Source: Marinomonas transparens (GTDB lineage Bacteria; Pseudomonadota; Gammaproteobacteria; Pseudomonadales; Marinomonadaceae). Taken from it: a stretch of DNA of 39,518 bases. The stretch's first letter is position 1; each line of letters opens with the position of its first letter. Shown one piece after another: positions 7,834-17,060 of the stretch. Both the position numbers and the translations under genes were made by a program. The DNA lies in contig NZ_JAEMNX010000032.1 of NCBI RefSeq assembly GCF_016463975.1, positions 1 to 39,518 on the forward strand, read 5' to 3'. The notes beneath the pieces were generated by a model. The model was not told the DNA's origin and searched no databases. It worked only from the letters and a program-made list of their open reading frames with translations.

Positions 7834-8538
7834 ATGGCAAATATATCTGACAATAACGGGCTAAAAAACCTTATTTCTCAATACGGCACAGAGGGCGCTA
7901 AATCCAAGGCTGGCATTGAAAAACCTGAGGTTGCAGTAGAGGAAGGTGCGCTAGCTGATCAAAACGTTTTTTTGAAGTTGTATATTGAGCAGCTTAAGGG
8001 ACAGGATCCAACAGCGCCCCAAGACACCAATGACATGGTGGCGCAAATGTCGCAGTTTAGTTCTTTGGAAAAATTAACCAGCATTTCTGATCAATTAGAA
8101 AACATGGCAACGGCGATGACTTCTAATCAGGCATTAAGTGCCTCAACGCTGGTTGGTAAAACGGTATTGATGGATGGTAACAAGTCGACTGTTTCAGATG
8201 CGCAGGACAATGTTCGAATTAAAACGGTGATTCCAGAGGGGTCAACATCGGCTACGGTGAAGATTTTTGATGCGAATAATCTTTTAGTAAGAACTGCTGT
8301 GATTAGTTCAGGCGATTATAGCTGGGATAAATTAGACGATGAGGGTAATCCTTTGCCGTCCGGCGAATATCGATTTGCCGCTTCATCTGTTAATGAAAAA
8401 GGTGAAGTATCTGCCTTGAATACTAAGCTTCCTATGCGTATTCAAGGGGTCACCATAAATGGTGAAAATGGTACGGTTTTAAACGTGGAAAATCACGGAA
8501 AAATCGGTCTTACAAATGAATTAGAAATATTAGGGTGA
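7834..8538 (+). CDS. flgD: Hook assembly scaffold (cap) protein FlgD
   Basis: A 234-residue hook cap protein, essential for adding FlgE subunits at the growing tip. The N-terminal conserved motif is FLKLYIEQLKGQDPTAPQDT, followed by MVAQMSQFSSLEKL. The C-terminal part carries the beta-rich region with the FlgD signature LPSGEYRFAA. It starts ten bases after flgC and ends directly before flgE. Confidence 0.95.
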   Translation: MANISDNNGLKNLISQYGTEGAKSKAGIEKPEVAVEEGALADQNVFLKLYIEQLKGQDPTAPQDTNDMVAQMSQFSSLEKLTSISDQLENMATAMTSNQALSASTLVGKTVLMDGNKSTVSDAQDNVRIKTVIPEGSTSATVKIFDANNLLVRTAVISSGDYSWDKLDDEGNPLPSGEYRFAASSVNEKGEVSALNTKLPMRIQGVTINGENGTVLNVENHGKIGLTNELEILG

Positions 8539-8550
8539 TTGGAGAGCATT

Positions 8551-10248
8551 ATGGGATTCAATACAGCATTATCAGGCATTAAGGCCTCAGCAGATTATTT
8601 AAGTGTCACAGGTAATAACATTGCCAATGCCGATACGACGGGGTTTAAGAAGTCTCGCATTGAATTTGATGATCTCTACAACACCAGTGTATTAGGTGCC
8701 GGTAGTAGTAATAGCATTGGTTCTGGTGTCAGTGTGAGTAACGTTGCACAAGAGTTTTCTTCTGGTAACTTGTCTTATACGGACAATAACCTTGACCTAG
8801 CGGTTGACGGTACGGGCTTTTTTGTTTTGGATGGCGGTGCGGCTCAAACCTATTCTCGAGCGGGTGATTTTAAATTGGACGCTGAGGGTTTCTTGGTGAC
8901 CAATACTGGCGGTAATGTTCAAGGCTACAACGCCGTGGATGGAATTGTGGGTGGTAATTTAGAAAATCTGGTGGTCCCAACGGATCGTATTGCGCCTCAG
9001 CCTACGACATCGATGGAACTGAAGGTAAATTTGGACTCTGAAGGGGAAGATGTTCCTCCTTATATTCGTGCCGATTTTAATCCAACAGACCCTGATACTT
9101 ATAACTATACGCAGACGCAAACCATTACGGATGCAAATGGCAATAACCATATTATTAGTTATTATTTTGCTAAAAGTGAATTGCCTAATACTTACCAAGT
9201 GCATGCGACAGTTGATGGCAACCTAATGGATGATACAGGATCTCCTATTCTGCCTGATACTTATGCTACCTTTAACTCCGCAGAAGGGGGCAAAGACTAT
9301 AACCTTGATGGTATTGTTGAAGCGCCTTATGAAATACTTTATGTGGGGTCTGGTGAGCCCGGTGTATTGGATATTGCTGCTTTGTCTAGGACACCGGTTG
9401 CTATTAATGCAACGATTAACGGTATTGCTATTGCCGACTCACTTGATCCGGCGATGATGCGAGAGCCGATTAATATCGCTCGTAAAGCCTTTGATCCCTT
9501 AGAGCCAGCTAGCTATAGCTATGGTAATACTAAAAATGTCTATGACTCTTTAGGTGAGGTTCATACTTTAGGTTATTACTTTATCCAGCAGGGTGAAAAT
9601 AATACTTATGAGCTGAGAGCAACGCTTGATGGTAAAGAAGCTTATACAGATCCTTCAACCGGGGAAGAAAAGAATTTTTTAGAAGCTGGGACCATTGTGA
9701 CGTTCGACCAAGCGGGTAATATGTCGGGTACTTATCGTGGCTTGCCTCCCTATGAAATTTCTCAGCCTGTGTCGCTGGAGTTATCTGGTGTTGATCCAAC
9801 CAATCGCAGCATTATTATGCCAATTGAGTTGAATGGCTCGACTCAATATGCTTTAGATAATACCGACACTTTTGTTCAAAATGGTTTCTCTGCGGGTGAG
9901 TTGCAAGGGGTGTCGTTTGATGAAGATGGCTTCTTGATTGCTACCTATACTAACCAGCAATCGGCAACACTTGGCCAATTGGCTCTGGCTACCTTTGATA
10001 ATACTGACGGTTTGACGCCAGCTGGTGATACTGGTTGGGTAGCGAGTAAAGAGTCAGGTCCTGCCAACATAGGCCGCCCTAATAGCGGTACCTTAGGTAA
10101 GGTGCAAGGGGGGGCGTTGGAGGAATCTAATGTGGATTTGACAGCAGAATTGGTTGGCTTGATTGAAGCGCAACGAAATTATCAGGCCAATAGTAAAACG
10201 TTAGAGACTGAGAATGCGGTAACACAGACGATTATCAATCTCAGATAG
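8551..10248 (+). CDS. flgE: Flagellar hook protein FlgE, unusually long
   Basis: The hook subunit. The start is ATG at 8551 with GGAGAG five bases upstream; a TTG at 8539 in frame is unlikely. The N-terminal hook signature is MGFNTALSGIKASADYLSVT followed by GNNIANADTTGFKKSR, and the C-terminus ends SNVDLTAELVGLIEAQRNYQ and onward. At 565 residues it is well above the usual 400-460. The extra length comes from a repeated outer domain: residues about 175-224 (FNPTDPDTYNYT...) and 314-362 (FDPLEPASYSYG...) align, each carrying Tyr-Tyr-Phe and then Thr-Tyr-(Q/E)-(V/L)-(H/R)-AT-(V/L)-DG. A terminator follows, so flgBCDE forms one unit. Confidence 0.95.
   Translation: MGFNTALSGIKASADYLSVTGNNIANADTTGFKKSRIEFDDLYNTSVLGAGSSNSIGSGVSVSNVAQEFSSGNLSYTDNNLDLAVDGTGFFVLDGGAAQTYSRAGDFKLDAEGFLVTNTGGNVQGYNAVDGIVGGNLENLVVPTDRIAPQPTTSMELKVNLDSEGEDVPPYIRADFNPTDPDTYNYTQTQTITDANGNNHIISYYFAKSELPNTYQVHATVDGNLMDDTGSPILPDTYATFNSAEGGKDYNLDGIVEAPYEILYVGSGEPGVLDIAALSRTPVAINATINGIAIADSLDPAMMREPINIARKAFDPLEPASYSYGNTKNVYDSLGEVHTLGYYFIQQGENNTYELRATLDGKEAYTDPSTGEEKNFLEAGTIVTFDQAGNMSGTYRGLPPYEISQPVSLELSGVDPTNRSIIMPIELNGSTQYALDNTDTFVQNGFSAGELQGVSFDEDGFLIATYTNQQSATLGQLALATFDNTDGLTPAGDTGWVASKESGPANIGRPNSGTLGKVQGGALEESNVDLTAELVGLIEAQRNYQANSKTLETENAVTQTIINLR
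9073..9636 (+). repeat. Internal duplication of the FlgE outer domain
   Basis: Two protein-level copies lie within flgE. Copy 1 is 9073-9222 (residues 175-224) and copy 2 is 9490-9636 (residues 314-362). Both follow the pattern F-(N/D)-P-x-(D/E)-P-x-(T/S)-Y-(N/S)-Y, then YYF, then NTY-(Q/E)-(V/L)-(H/R)-AT-(V/L)-DG. The DNA of the copies has diverged, so the duplication is old. Confidence 0.75.
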
Positions 10249-10272
10249 AATTAGGAGAGAGTAAGACCTCAT

Positions 10273-10306
10273 GCCGAAACAGTTTTGCTGTTTCGGCTTT
10301 TTTTTT
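10273..10306 (+). terminator. Rho-independent terminator after flgBCDE
   Basis: A ten-base-pair perfect stem, GCCGAAACAG/CTGTTTCGGC, with a five-base loop is followed by nine T. It splits the flg cluster into flgBCDE and the flgF operon. Confidence 0.93.
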
Positions 10307-10340
10307 GCTTTTTTCTGTTGTTTTCTAAAAAGTTTTTAGT

Positions 10341-10355
10341 TGGTACGGTTTTTGA
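10341..10355 (+). promoter_or_regulatory. Candidate sigma-54 promoter of flgF operon
   Basis: TGGTACGGTTTTTGA keeps the -24 GG and the ten-base spacing of RpoN sites, but the -12 dinucleotide is GA instead of GC. It lies between the flgE terminator and flgF, about 43 bases before the start codon, where a promoter is needed. Confidence 0.5.
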
Positions 10356-10397
10356 TAGTACCTCTTTTAGTTCGTTAAACTTATTAGGAGTATTGCA

Positions 10398-11141
10398 GTG
10401 GATAAGGCCTTATATCTAGCTATGAGTGGCGGTGTGCAGACAATGGGTGCGCAGACTATTCATGCGAACAACTTAGCCAATGTTAGCACGACTGGTTTTC
10501 GGGCTGATTTTGAGCAGGCCCGCTCTATGCAAGTGTATGGGGATCATTACCCTAGCCGAGTGTATGCCATGACAGAGAATCCAGCTACGCGCTATTCCGA
10601 AGGTGACATGATACAGACAGGGCGTAATTTAGATGTGGCGGTGTCTGGTGAAGGCTTTATCGCTGTCTATGATGATAAAGGTCAAGAAGCTTATACCCGT
10701 GCTGGTGACTTGCAAATTAATGCCGCAGGGCAATTGGTAACAGGCCGAGGTTTGCCTATTGCCGGTGTGGATGGGCCTATTTTTTTACCGCCAGTCGATA
10801 AGATAAATATTACATCGGATGGTTCTATTTCCGTTGTTCCACAAGGTGGGGCCGCGAATGAAATTGCGGTTATTAACCAAATCAAATTAGTCATGCCTGA
10901 TAGTCAAGCGTTGCGTAAAGAGGAAGACGGCTTAATTCATGCTAAAGATGGACAGGCATTTGAGCTGGATCCCAATGTGCAGCTAGTGTCTGGATTTATT
11001 GAGGGTAGTAATGTTAATGCAGTCGAAGAAATGACGCACATTATGGATCTCTCTCGACGTTTTGAAATGAATATAAAAATGATGGATTCCATTAAACAAA
11101 ATGGTGATTCTTCAGCGCGTATTTTACAGCGATCAGCGTAG
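10398..11141 (+). CDS. flgF: Flagellar proximal rod protein FlgF
   Basis: A 247-residue rod protein. The N-terminal rod signature is present as GAQTIHANNLANVSTTGFRADF, and the C-terminal family motif as SNVNAVEEMTHIMDLSRRFE. The start codon is GTG, chosen because TAGGAG at 10385-10390 is seven bases upstream and the next in-frame ATG would remove the N-terminal helix. It is the first gene of flgFGHIJ. Confidence 0.94.
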   Translation: MDKALYLAMSGGVQTMGAQTIHANNLANVSTTGFRADFEQARSMQVYGDHYPSRVYAMTENPATRYSEGDMIQTGRNLDVAVSGEGFIAVYDDKGQEAYTRAGDLQINAAGQLVTGRGLPIAGVDGPIFLPPVDKINITSDGSISVVPQGGAANEIAVINQIKLVMPDSQALRKEEDGLIHAKDGQAFELDPNVQLVSGFIEGSNVNAVEEMTHIMDLSRRFEMNIKMMDSIKQNGDSSARILQRSA

Positions 11142-11189
11142 CTTTGATTGATAAATTTTAAAGAATAATAGAATGGAAAAGAGGCTTAT

Positions 11190-11975
11190 ATGAATTCAGC
11201 ATTATGGGTAAGTAAGACTGGTTTAAGTGCGATGGATAAGCAGCTCAATGTGGTGGCCAATAACTTGGCTAATGTATCAACCACTGCGTTTAAAAAAGAC
11301 CGTGCTGTGTTCGAAGACCTCATGTATAAAACAGTTCGTGCACCTGGTGGTTTGAGTGCACAAAATGCAGAACTTCCATCTGGTTTGCAACTAGGTACTG
11401 GTGTCAAAGTGGGGGCGACGCAAAAAGATTTTTCCGATGGTGATTATAATGTGACGGATCGTCAGTTAGATGTTGCCATTCAAGGTAAAGGTTTTTTACA
11501 GGTGCAGCAGCCGGACGGGACGATTGCTTATACTCGTAATGGTAGCCTTCAGCTGAACAGTGAGGGGCAATTGGTAACAGCAAGTGGCTTATTGGTTCAG
11601 CCTGGTATCGACATTGATCAAGGAGCGATTGATATTATCATCTCCCAAGATGGCATTGTGTCGGTTAGAACACAAGGCGATGCGGATGCTCAGGAGGTTG
11701 GTACGATCAACTTAGCTGGATTCATTAATCCAACTGGACTGAGCTCTCTAGGGCAAAATGTATTCGCAGAAACCAATGCTAGTGGTCCTCCTATTGTTGG
11801 CGCTCCAGGTACTGATTCACTTGGGACGATTGCTCAGGGTATGTTGGAAGCATCTAACGTTAATTCGATTGAAGAATTGGTGAATATGATTACCACGCAG
11901 CGGGCCTATGAAATGAACTCTAAAGTCATTGCTTCTGCGGATGGCATGATGAGCTTTGCGATACAGCAGCTTTAA
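11190..11975 (+). CDS. flgG: Flagellar distal rod protein FlgG
   Basis: A 261-residue distal rod subunit, the standard length. Conserved features are WVSKTGLSAMDKQLNVVANN near the N-terminus, LANVSTTAFKKDRAVFEDL, and the C-terminal ASNVNSIEELVNMITTQRAY. GAGG lies five bases before the ATG. It ends 13 bases before the flgH start. Confidence 0.96.
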   Translation: MNSALWVSKTGLSAMDKQLNVVANNLANVSTTAFKKDRAVFEDLMYKTVRAPGGLSAQNAELPSGLQLGTGVKVGATQKDFSDGDYNVTDRQLDVAIQGKGFLQVQQPDGTIAYTRNGSLQLNSEGQLVTASGLLVQPGIDIDQGAIDIIISQDGIVSVRTQGDADAQEVGTINLAGFINPTGLSSLGQNVFAETNASGPPIVGAPGTDSLGTIAQGMLEASNVNSIEELVNMITTQRAYEMNSKVIASADGMMSFAIQQL

Positions 11976-11988
11976 TAAAGCGTGGAAG

Positions 11989-12852
11989 ATGATGAAGATT
12001 AGATTAGCTCTCTTGGTATTATTAACGACTTGTTTATCCGGCTGTTTGTCTTGGGATGTAAATGAGCAGGCGGTAGCCGCAGCAGCAGCCTCTGGTGCTG
12101 CTGCGGTAGTGACCGAAGCGGTTGTTGATGCGGTGACAGGTGATGATGAGAACGAAGATGCATCCGATACTGAGGAGGAGAAGCCGGAAGAACCACGAAA
12201 AGGTTATGTGCCTGATCCAAATGACCCTTTGTCAGGTCCAGAAGAGAGTCAAATAATACAATCTGATGACCCTTATTATGCGCCTGTTTACCCAAATGGT
12301 ATGGCTCCTACTCAAGCACCTACTGGTGGTATTTATCAGACGAGCATGGGAGATGTCTTCTTTGGTGATCAGAAAGCCAGTAAGTTAGGCGATATTTTAA
12401 CGATTAACCTTAATGAAACAACGGCGTCGACTAAAGCGAATGGTGCTGCTATTACTAAATCTGCCTCGGCGACATTGGAAAACCCAACGGTATTAGGGGC
12501 CGAATTAAGAATAGATACCACGGTTCCTCAGCAGGACACTAATTTCTCTGGTAATGCCTCGGCTAATCAAAACAACAGTCTCAGTGGTACCATCTCTGTC
12601 ACCGTGTTTAAAGTATACCCGAATGGCTTATTGGCAGTACGTGGCGAAAAGTGGCTAAGGTTGAATCAAGGGGATGAGTATCTGCGCTTCTCTGGTGTGG
12701 TACGCAAACAGGATATTTCACCAAATAATACCGTAGAATCTGAACGGGTAGCGGATGCGCGTATTACCTATTCCGGTACAGGAGAGGTCGCCGCTGGTAG
12801 TGAACAAGGTTGGGTCAGTCGTTTACTTAATTCAAGTGATATGCCGTATTAA
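11989..12852 (+). CDS. flgH: Flagellar L-ring lipoprotein FlgH with long linker
   Basis: The outer-membrane L-ring subunit. From ATG 11989 it has 287 residues and starts with a lipoprotein signal peptide ending in the lipobox L-S-G-C with Cys19 lipidated. An earlier in-frame ATG at 11956 lies inside flgG and would spoil the signal. The conserved domain begins near GDQKASKLGDILTINLNE (about residue 123) and ends with the usual VADARITYSGTGEV...GWVSRLL. The length exceeds the common 220-240 because of a linker after Cys19: an Ala/Val-rich stretch, then an acidic Asp/Glu stretch and a Pro-rich part. Confidence 0.94.
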   Translation: MMKIRLALLVLLTTCLSGCLSWDVNEQAVAAAAASGAAAVVTEAVVDAVTGDDENEDASDTEEEKPEEPRKGYVPDPNDPLSGPEESQIIQSDDPYYAPVYPNGMAPTQAPTGGIYQTSMGDVFFGDQKASKLGDILTINLNETTASTKANGAAITKSASATLENPTVLGAELRIDTTVPQQDTNFSGNASANQNNSLSGTISVTVFKVYPNGLLAVRGEKWLRLNQGDEYLRFSGVVRKQDISPNNTVESERVADARITYSGTGEVAAGSEQGWVSRLLNSSDMPY

Positions 12853-12900
12853 TTTGGTGATTAAATAAGTGAGGCTTTTGTCCTCTCAATGGGTGATGCA

Positions 12901-13989
12901 ATGAAGTACATAGCGCTAATTTTCTTATTTGTTTTGTCCTTTTCAGCGCAGGCTGAACGTTTAAAAGACATTACCAGTGTTCAAGGCGTACGAGAAAACC
13001 AATTGTTTGGTTATGGTTTGGTGATTGGTTTGAATGGCACTGGTGATAGTACGGCTTTTACCAATCAAAGTTTTGCTAGTATGTTGTCGCGCTTTGGCGT
13101 GACTTTACCAGAAGGTGTTAGCGCAACGTCTCAAAATGTGGCCGCGGTGTCTTTGACGGCGACCTTGCCTGCCTTCTCAAAACCGGGACAAAAAATTGAT
13201 GTGACGGCTTCCTCTATTGGCAATGCCAGCGGGCTGCGTGGTGGAACTTTATTGCTGTCGACATTAAAAGGAGCAGATGGTGCGGTTTACGCTATCGCTC
13301 AAGGTAACTTAGTTGTGGGCGGTCTAGGGGTAAACGGTGCGGATGGTTCAAGGTCTTCTTTGAACATCCCTACTGTTGGGCGTATTCCTAATGGTGCCAG
13401 TGTTGAGCGTGTGGTGCCTAGTAGCTTTAATACCGGAGACACGCTGACCTTTAATTTAAACCGACCTGACTTCACTACGGCAAAACAGGTATCCGATAAA
13501 ATTAATAACCTCTTAGGCGCTGGTGTTGCTAAAACCCTTGATGCGACTTCAATCCGTGTGTCTGCTCCTAGAGACCCAAGTCAGCGAGTCACTTTCTTAT
13601 CTATTTTAGAGAATTTAGAAGTTGAAGTGGGTGAAGAGCGGGCGCGCATTGTGATTAATTCACGTACGGGAACCATTATTATTGGTCAGCATGTTCAAGT
13701 TTCTCCAGCCGCTGTAACCCATGGCAGTTTGACCGTTACTATTGAAGAGACCCCTCAAGTTGTTGGGCAAGATGGAACGACAACAGGTGGTGAAACCATT
13801 ATATCGCCACGAGAAGGGTTAGAAGTGAGTGAAGAGAGTGGTCATATGTTTGTTTTTGATCCAGGTGCTTCTCTGAATGATATCGTGCGCGCGGTGAATC
13901 AGGTCGGCGCAGCGCCGGGTGATGTGATGGCGATTTTAGAAGGTTTAAAACAAGCTGGCGCCATTAACGCTGATTTTGTGATTATATAG
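12901..13989 (+). CDS. flgI: Flagellar P-ring protein FlgI
   Basis: The periplasmic P-ring subunit, 362 residues from ATG 12901. The signal peptide is [18 protein letters not shown], cleaved before [13 protein letters not shown]. Typical motifs follow: [51 protein letters not shown] [16 protein letters not shown], and a C-terminal ending in [20 protein letters not shown]. The earlier in-frame ATG at 12889 has no ribosome binding site and was not chosen. It lies between flgH and flgJ. Confidence 0.95.
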   Translation: MKYIALIFLFVLSFSAQAERLKDITSVQGVRENQLFGYGLVIGLNGTGDSTAFTNQSFASMLSRFGVTLPEGVSATSQNVAAVSLTATLPAFSKPGQKIDVTASSIGNASGLRGGTLLLSTLKGADGAVYAIAQGNLVVGGLGVNGADGSRSSLNIPTVGRIPNGASVERVVPSSFNTGDTLTFNLNRPDFTTAKQVSDKINNLLGAGVAKTLDATSIRVSAPRDPSQRVTFLSILENLEVEVGEERARIVINSRTGTIIIGQHVQVSPAAVTHGSLTVTIEETPQVVGQDGTTTGGETIISPREGLEVSEESGHMFVFDPGASLNDIVRAVNQVGAAPGDVMAILEGLKQAGAINADFVII

Positions 13990-13994
13990 GTGAG

Positions 13995-14960
13995 ATGATG
14001 AATTCAGTGCCTCCACAAGATTTTTTTGCTGATTTTTCTTCTTTATCTGCGTTAAAAACCAAAGCGCAGCAGGACCCTGATGCGGCGATGAAAGACGTTG
14101 CCCAGCAGTTCGAGTCTATCTTCATTAATATGTTGTTGAAAAACATGCGTAGTACCAATGATGCGATTGGTGGTGGGCTTTTTAACAGTGCTCAAACGAA
14201 ACAGTATCAGGACATGATGGATTCCCAAATGGCGCAGAGTTTGGCGAAATCTGGTGGCATTGGTTTATCCGAAGCCTTGATTCGTCAGTATCAAAATAAG
14301 GGCAGTCAAGGTCTCAATAATAGTCAGGATGATACTGACTTCTTAAATCAAGTGGCTAAGCAAGACCTTGTTAGAGTTCAAGCTTTGGCGCGTCGTGCGT
14401 CGACCGAATTTATTCAGTCTGTACAACAAGAAATTACTAATGCTCCTCAAAGTGAGTCTATCGCTCAAGCGCCGTCTGCACTGTCTGTGGTGTTTGAGTC
14501 TCCAGATGAGTTTGTTGAAAAGCTTTGGCCACATGCCCAAAAAGCGGCGGAGACTTTGGGGGTGAACCCTAGGGCGATATTGGCGCAGGCAGCGTTAGAA
14601 ACTGGCTGGGGGAAATACCCCATTGCGAAAGAAGATGGTGCGGCAAGCTTTAACCTATTTGGCATTAAGGCAGATAATCGTTGGCAAGGTGATCGCGCTG
14701 TGGTGAATACTTTGGAGTTTCGTAGCGGTGTTGCTAAACAAGAAAAAGCCGCGTTTCGTGCCTATGACTCTTTTTCTCAAAGTTTTGATGATTATGCTGA
14801 GTTTTTATCATCTAGCGAGCGGTACAAAGGTGCCTTGCAAGCTGGAGAGGATGCGTCAATGTTTGCCGCTTCGTTGCAAAAAGGTGGTTATGCTACTGAC
14901 CCTGATTATGCAAAAAAAATCGATAATATCCTTTCTAGTAAGTGGTTTCAGAAGCTTTAG
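13995..14960 (+). CDS. flgJ: Rod assembly protein and peptidoglycan hydrolase FlgJ
   Basis: A two-domain, 321-residue protein. The N-terminal rod-scaffold domain (about 30-100) has FESIFINMLLKNMRSTND and the QYQDMMDSQMAQSLAKSGGI motif. The C-terminal beta-N-acetylglucosaminidase domain (about 170-321) has the catalytic Glu202 in LAQAALETGWGKY. It opens the peptidoglycan layer for the growing rod. The start may be ATG 13995 or ATG 13998; AGGTGA at 13988-13993 fits the second slightly better. Confidence 0.95.
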   Translation: MMNSVPPQDFFADFSSLSALKTKAQQDPDAAMKDVAQQFESIFINMLLKNMRSTNDAIGGGLFNSAQTKQYQDMMDSQMAQSLAKSGGIGLSEALIRQYQNKGSQGLNNSQDDTDFLNQVAKQDLVRVQALARRASTEFIQSVQQEITNAPQSESIAQAPSALSVVFESPDEFVEKLWPHAQKAAETLGVNPRAILAQAALETGWGKYPIAKEDGAASFNLFGIKADNRWQGDRAVVNTLEFRSGVAKQEKAAFRAYDSFSQSFDDYAEFLSSSERYKGALQAGEDASMFAASLQKGGYATDPDYAKKIDNILSSKWFQKL

Positions 14961-15002
14961 CCCTTTATCTTCAGTAATAACATAATCTATTTTCATGCTT
15001 GG

Positions 15003-15029
15003 TAAAGTTCTTGCATTAATAGCCGATAC
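15003..15029 (+). promoter_or_regulatory. Sigma-28 (FliA) promoter of flgKL
   Basis: TAAAGTTC, 11 bases, then GCCGATAC matches TAAAGTTT-N11-GCCGATAA at 14 of 16 positions. It lies 54 bases upstream of flgK, so flgKL can be made as late genes in addition to any read-through from flgFGHIJ. Confidence 0.88.
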
Positions 15030-15040
15030 AGTTGAATAAA

Positions 15041-15060
15041 GTTCAATACTACAGTTGAAC
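15041..15060 (+). repeat. Inverted repeat in the flgK leader
   Basis: GTTCAA and TTGAAC, separated by eight bases, lie between the sigma-28 promoter and the flgK ribosome binding site. It would form a short hairpin near the 5' end of the mRNA or could be a protein site. Confidence 0.4.
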
Positions 15061-15082
15061 AAAGCGCTATGAGGTATGAGCA

Positions 15083-17056
15083 ATGGGCTCAAGTTTATTT
15101 TCCGTTGGTTTGTCTGGACTGCAGTCTAGTAATGCCCGTATTAATACGACTGGGCATAATACAGCCAATGTGGATACTGAAGGCTATAGTCGCCAAAGAG
15201 TCTCCGCAACCAGCTCTCCTGTTGGTGGCGTTGTCATGCGTGATACCTCGCGTTTAGTTGATAAATTCATCAATGAGCAGGTGAGGGTAGATACTTCCAA
15301 CTTCTCTTATTACGATACTTATCATTCTATGATCTCTGTGTCTGATGGTCTGTTGGCAGAAGACAGTATCGCTTTGAATGGTTACCTCAATAAAGCGTTT
15401 GAAGCTTTGCAAATGGCTAATAATGATCCTTCTTCTCCATCTTTAAGAGAATTAGCTCATTCAAGCCTTGATAGCTTAGTGAATCAATATAATACCTTGT
15501 CAGGTATTGTGGGTGAGCAAGAAAGTATTGTAGATGATCAGCTTGCGGCGTCTCTAATCGATTTAAATGCACTGACTACCCAAATTGCCGATCTCAATAC
15601 GCAAATTTTACAGCAAGAAAGTATGTCCATTTCACCCGCTAATGAGCTTCGAGATCAGCAAGAGTTATTGGCAAAAGATATTGCTAAGTATTTGCATATA
15701 AAAACTCAGTTTACCAGTAACGGCACCATGACAATTCAGTTGGCCAATGGACAGCCTTTGGTGATGGAGCAGAATGCGACAGAAGTGAAGCTTGAGCTAG
15801 ATCCGTTAGAGCCGAAGAAAATTAATCTAATGATTGATTTTGACGATTATGATGTCGCTTTGACCTCCGATAATTTGGGGGGCTCGATTGGTGGGCTTAT
15901 TGACTTTCGATCTGAGTATACGATGCGAGCAGATCGAACATTAGGTCAACATGCTATTTCCATTGCCGATGCCATGAATTCTCAAAATGCTTTAGGCATT
16001 GATGCTAATGGTGGCTTTGGTAGAAAACTATTTACTTTGGGTGACGTACAAATTAATGTTTTAGCGGACAATAAGGGCAAGGCGCCAGACCTTTCTGTAC
16101 GAGTGTCTAAAGGTGAGTCGGCTAAGATTACAACGGATTCCTACGAACTTATTAAGACAGGTGACGATCACTTTCTAGTCAGAACTTACGACCTTTCCGG
16201 TGAGCTGACAGGTAAATCAGTATTATTAGATTTGAACAGTAAAAAGGATGGTCACGGTTTTTATAAACTTGATGAACTAGGATTGGATATACGCTTAGGG
16301 GATGTGGACGACTATAAAGCGGGTGATGCGTTTCGCTTTTCCCCCGCTCAAGGGGCTGCTGCCAGTTTACGCCTTTCTGCTCAGAATGGCAGTGACATAG
16401 CGCTAAGTGCTCCTATTGGGGTTAGTACCAATTCTGACAATTTATCTGAGGCGAAGATTGAGCTTTCTTCCGTGACGAATACCGATCCTGACACTTCCGC
16501 TTTTTCTCGTGACGCGACACTTTATCCAAGTGCCCCCCATAGCATTTACTTTACGGCTCCTAACGCTTATGAAGTTCGGGATGCCTCAGGGGGGGTGCTG
16601 GCTAGTGTTGATGGGGTGCAGAATTTTAGCGACTTATTGGAAAAAGCAGGACTAGCAAAAGATGCTGGTTTTGATGTGTCTATTTCTTCTAGGCCAAAAA
16701 TGGGTGATGTCTTTTCCATGAGTGTTGACGAGCTTGGTGAATCCGATAATTTTAATGGTTTGGCGCTTGCTGATCTTCAAAATCAGGATTTGGTGGGGGG
16801 GAAATCAACTTTGGCGACTTCTTATGCTGGGTTTGTTGCTTATGTCGGTAGCAAAACGGCTGAACTAGAAGGGAATGCAAAGTCGACTGAAGTGATAATG
16901 AACCAAAGTATTGGTCGCCGTGACAAGTTGTCGGCAGTGAGTTTGGATGAGGAAGCGGTTAATTTATTGAAATATCAACAGTCTTATTCCGCTGCAGCCC
17001 AGGTGATTACCGCCGCACGCACTACGTTCGATACACTGTTGGGGGCGATGAGGTAA
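15083..17056 (+). CDS. flgK: Hook-filament junction protein FlgK (HAP1)
   Basis: The first junction protein between hook and filament, 657 residues. The N-terminal signature is SLFSVGLSGLQSSNARINTT followed by GHNTANVDTEGYSRQRV. The C-terminal ending has SLDEEAVNLLKYQQSYSAAA and QVITAARTTFDTLLGAMR, as expected. GAGG at 15071-15074 precedes the ATG. A sigma-28 promoter lies directly upstream. flgL starts four bases after the stop. Confidence 0.95.
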   Translation: MGSSLFSVGLSGLQSSNARINTTGHNTANVDTEGYSRQRVSATSSPVGGVVMRDTSRLVDKFINEQVRVDTSNFSYYDTYHSMISVSDGLLAEDSIALNGYLNKAFEALQMANNDPSSPSLRELAHSSLDSLVNQYNTLSGIVGEQESIVDDQLAASLIDLNALTTQIADLNTQILQQESMSISPANELRDQQELLAKDIAKYLHIKTQFTSNGTMTIQLANGQPLVMEQNATEVKLELDPLEPKKINLMIDFDDYDVALTSDNLGGSIGGLIDFRSEYTMRADRTLGQHAISIADAMNSQNALGIDANGGFGRKLFTLGDVQINVLADNKGKAPDLSVRVSKGESAKITTDSYELIKTGDDHFLVRTYDLSGELTGKSVLLDLNSKKDGHGFYKLDELGLDIRLGDVDDYKAGDAFRFSPAQGAAASLRLSAQNGSDIALSAPIGVSTNSDNLSEAKIELSSVTNTDPDTSAFSRDATLYPSAPHSIYFTAPNAYEVRDASGGVLASVDGVQNFSDLLEKAGLAKDAGFDVSISSRPKMGDVFSMSVDELGESDNFNGLALADLQNQDLVGGKSTLATSYAGFVAYVGSKTAELEGNAKSTEVIMNQSIGRRDKLSAVSLDEEAVNLLKYQQSYSAAAQVITAARTTFDTLLGAMR

Positions 17057-17060
17057 GCTT

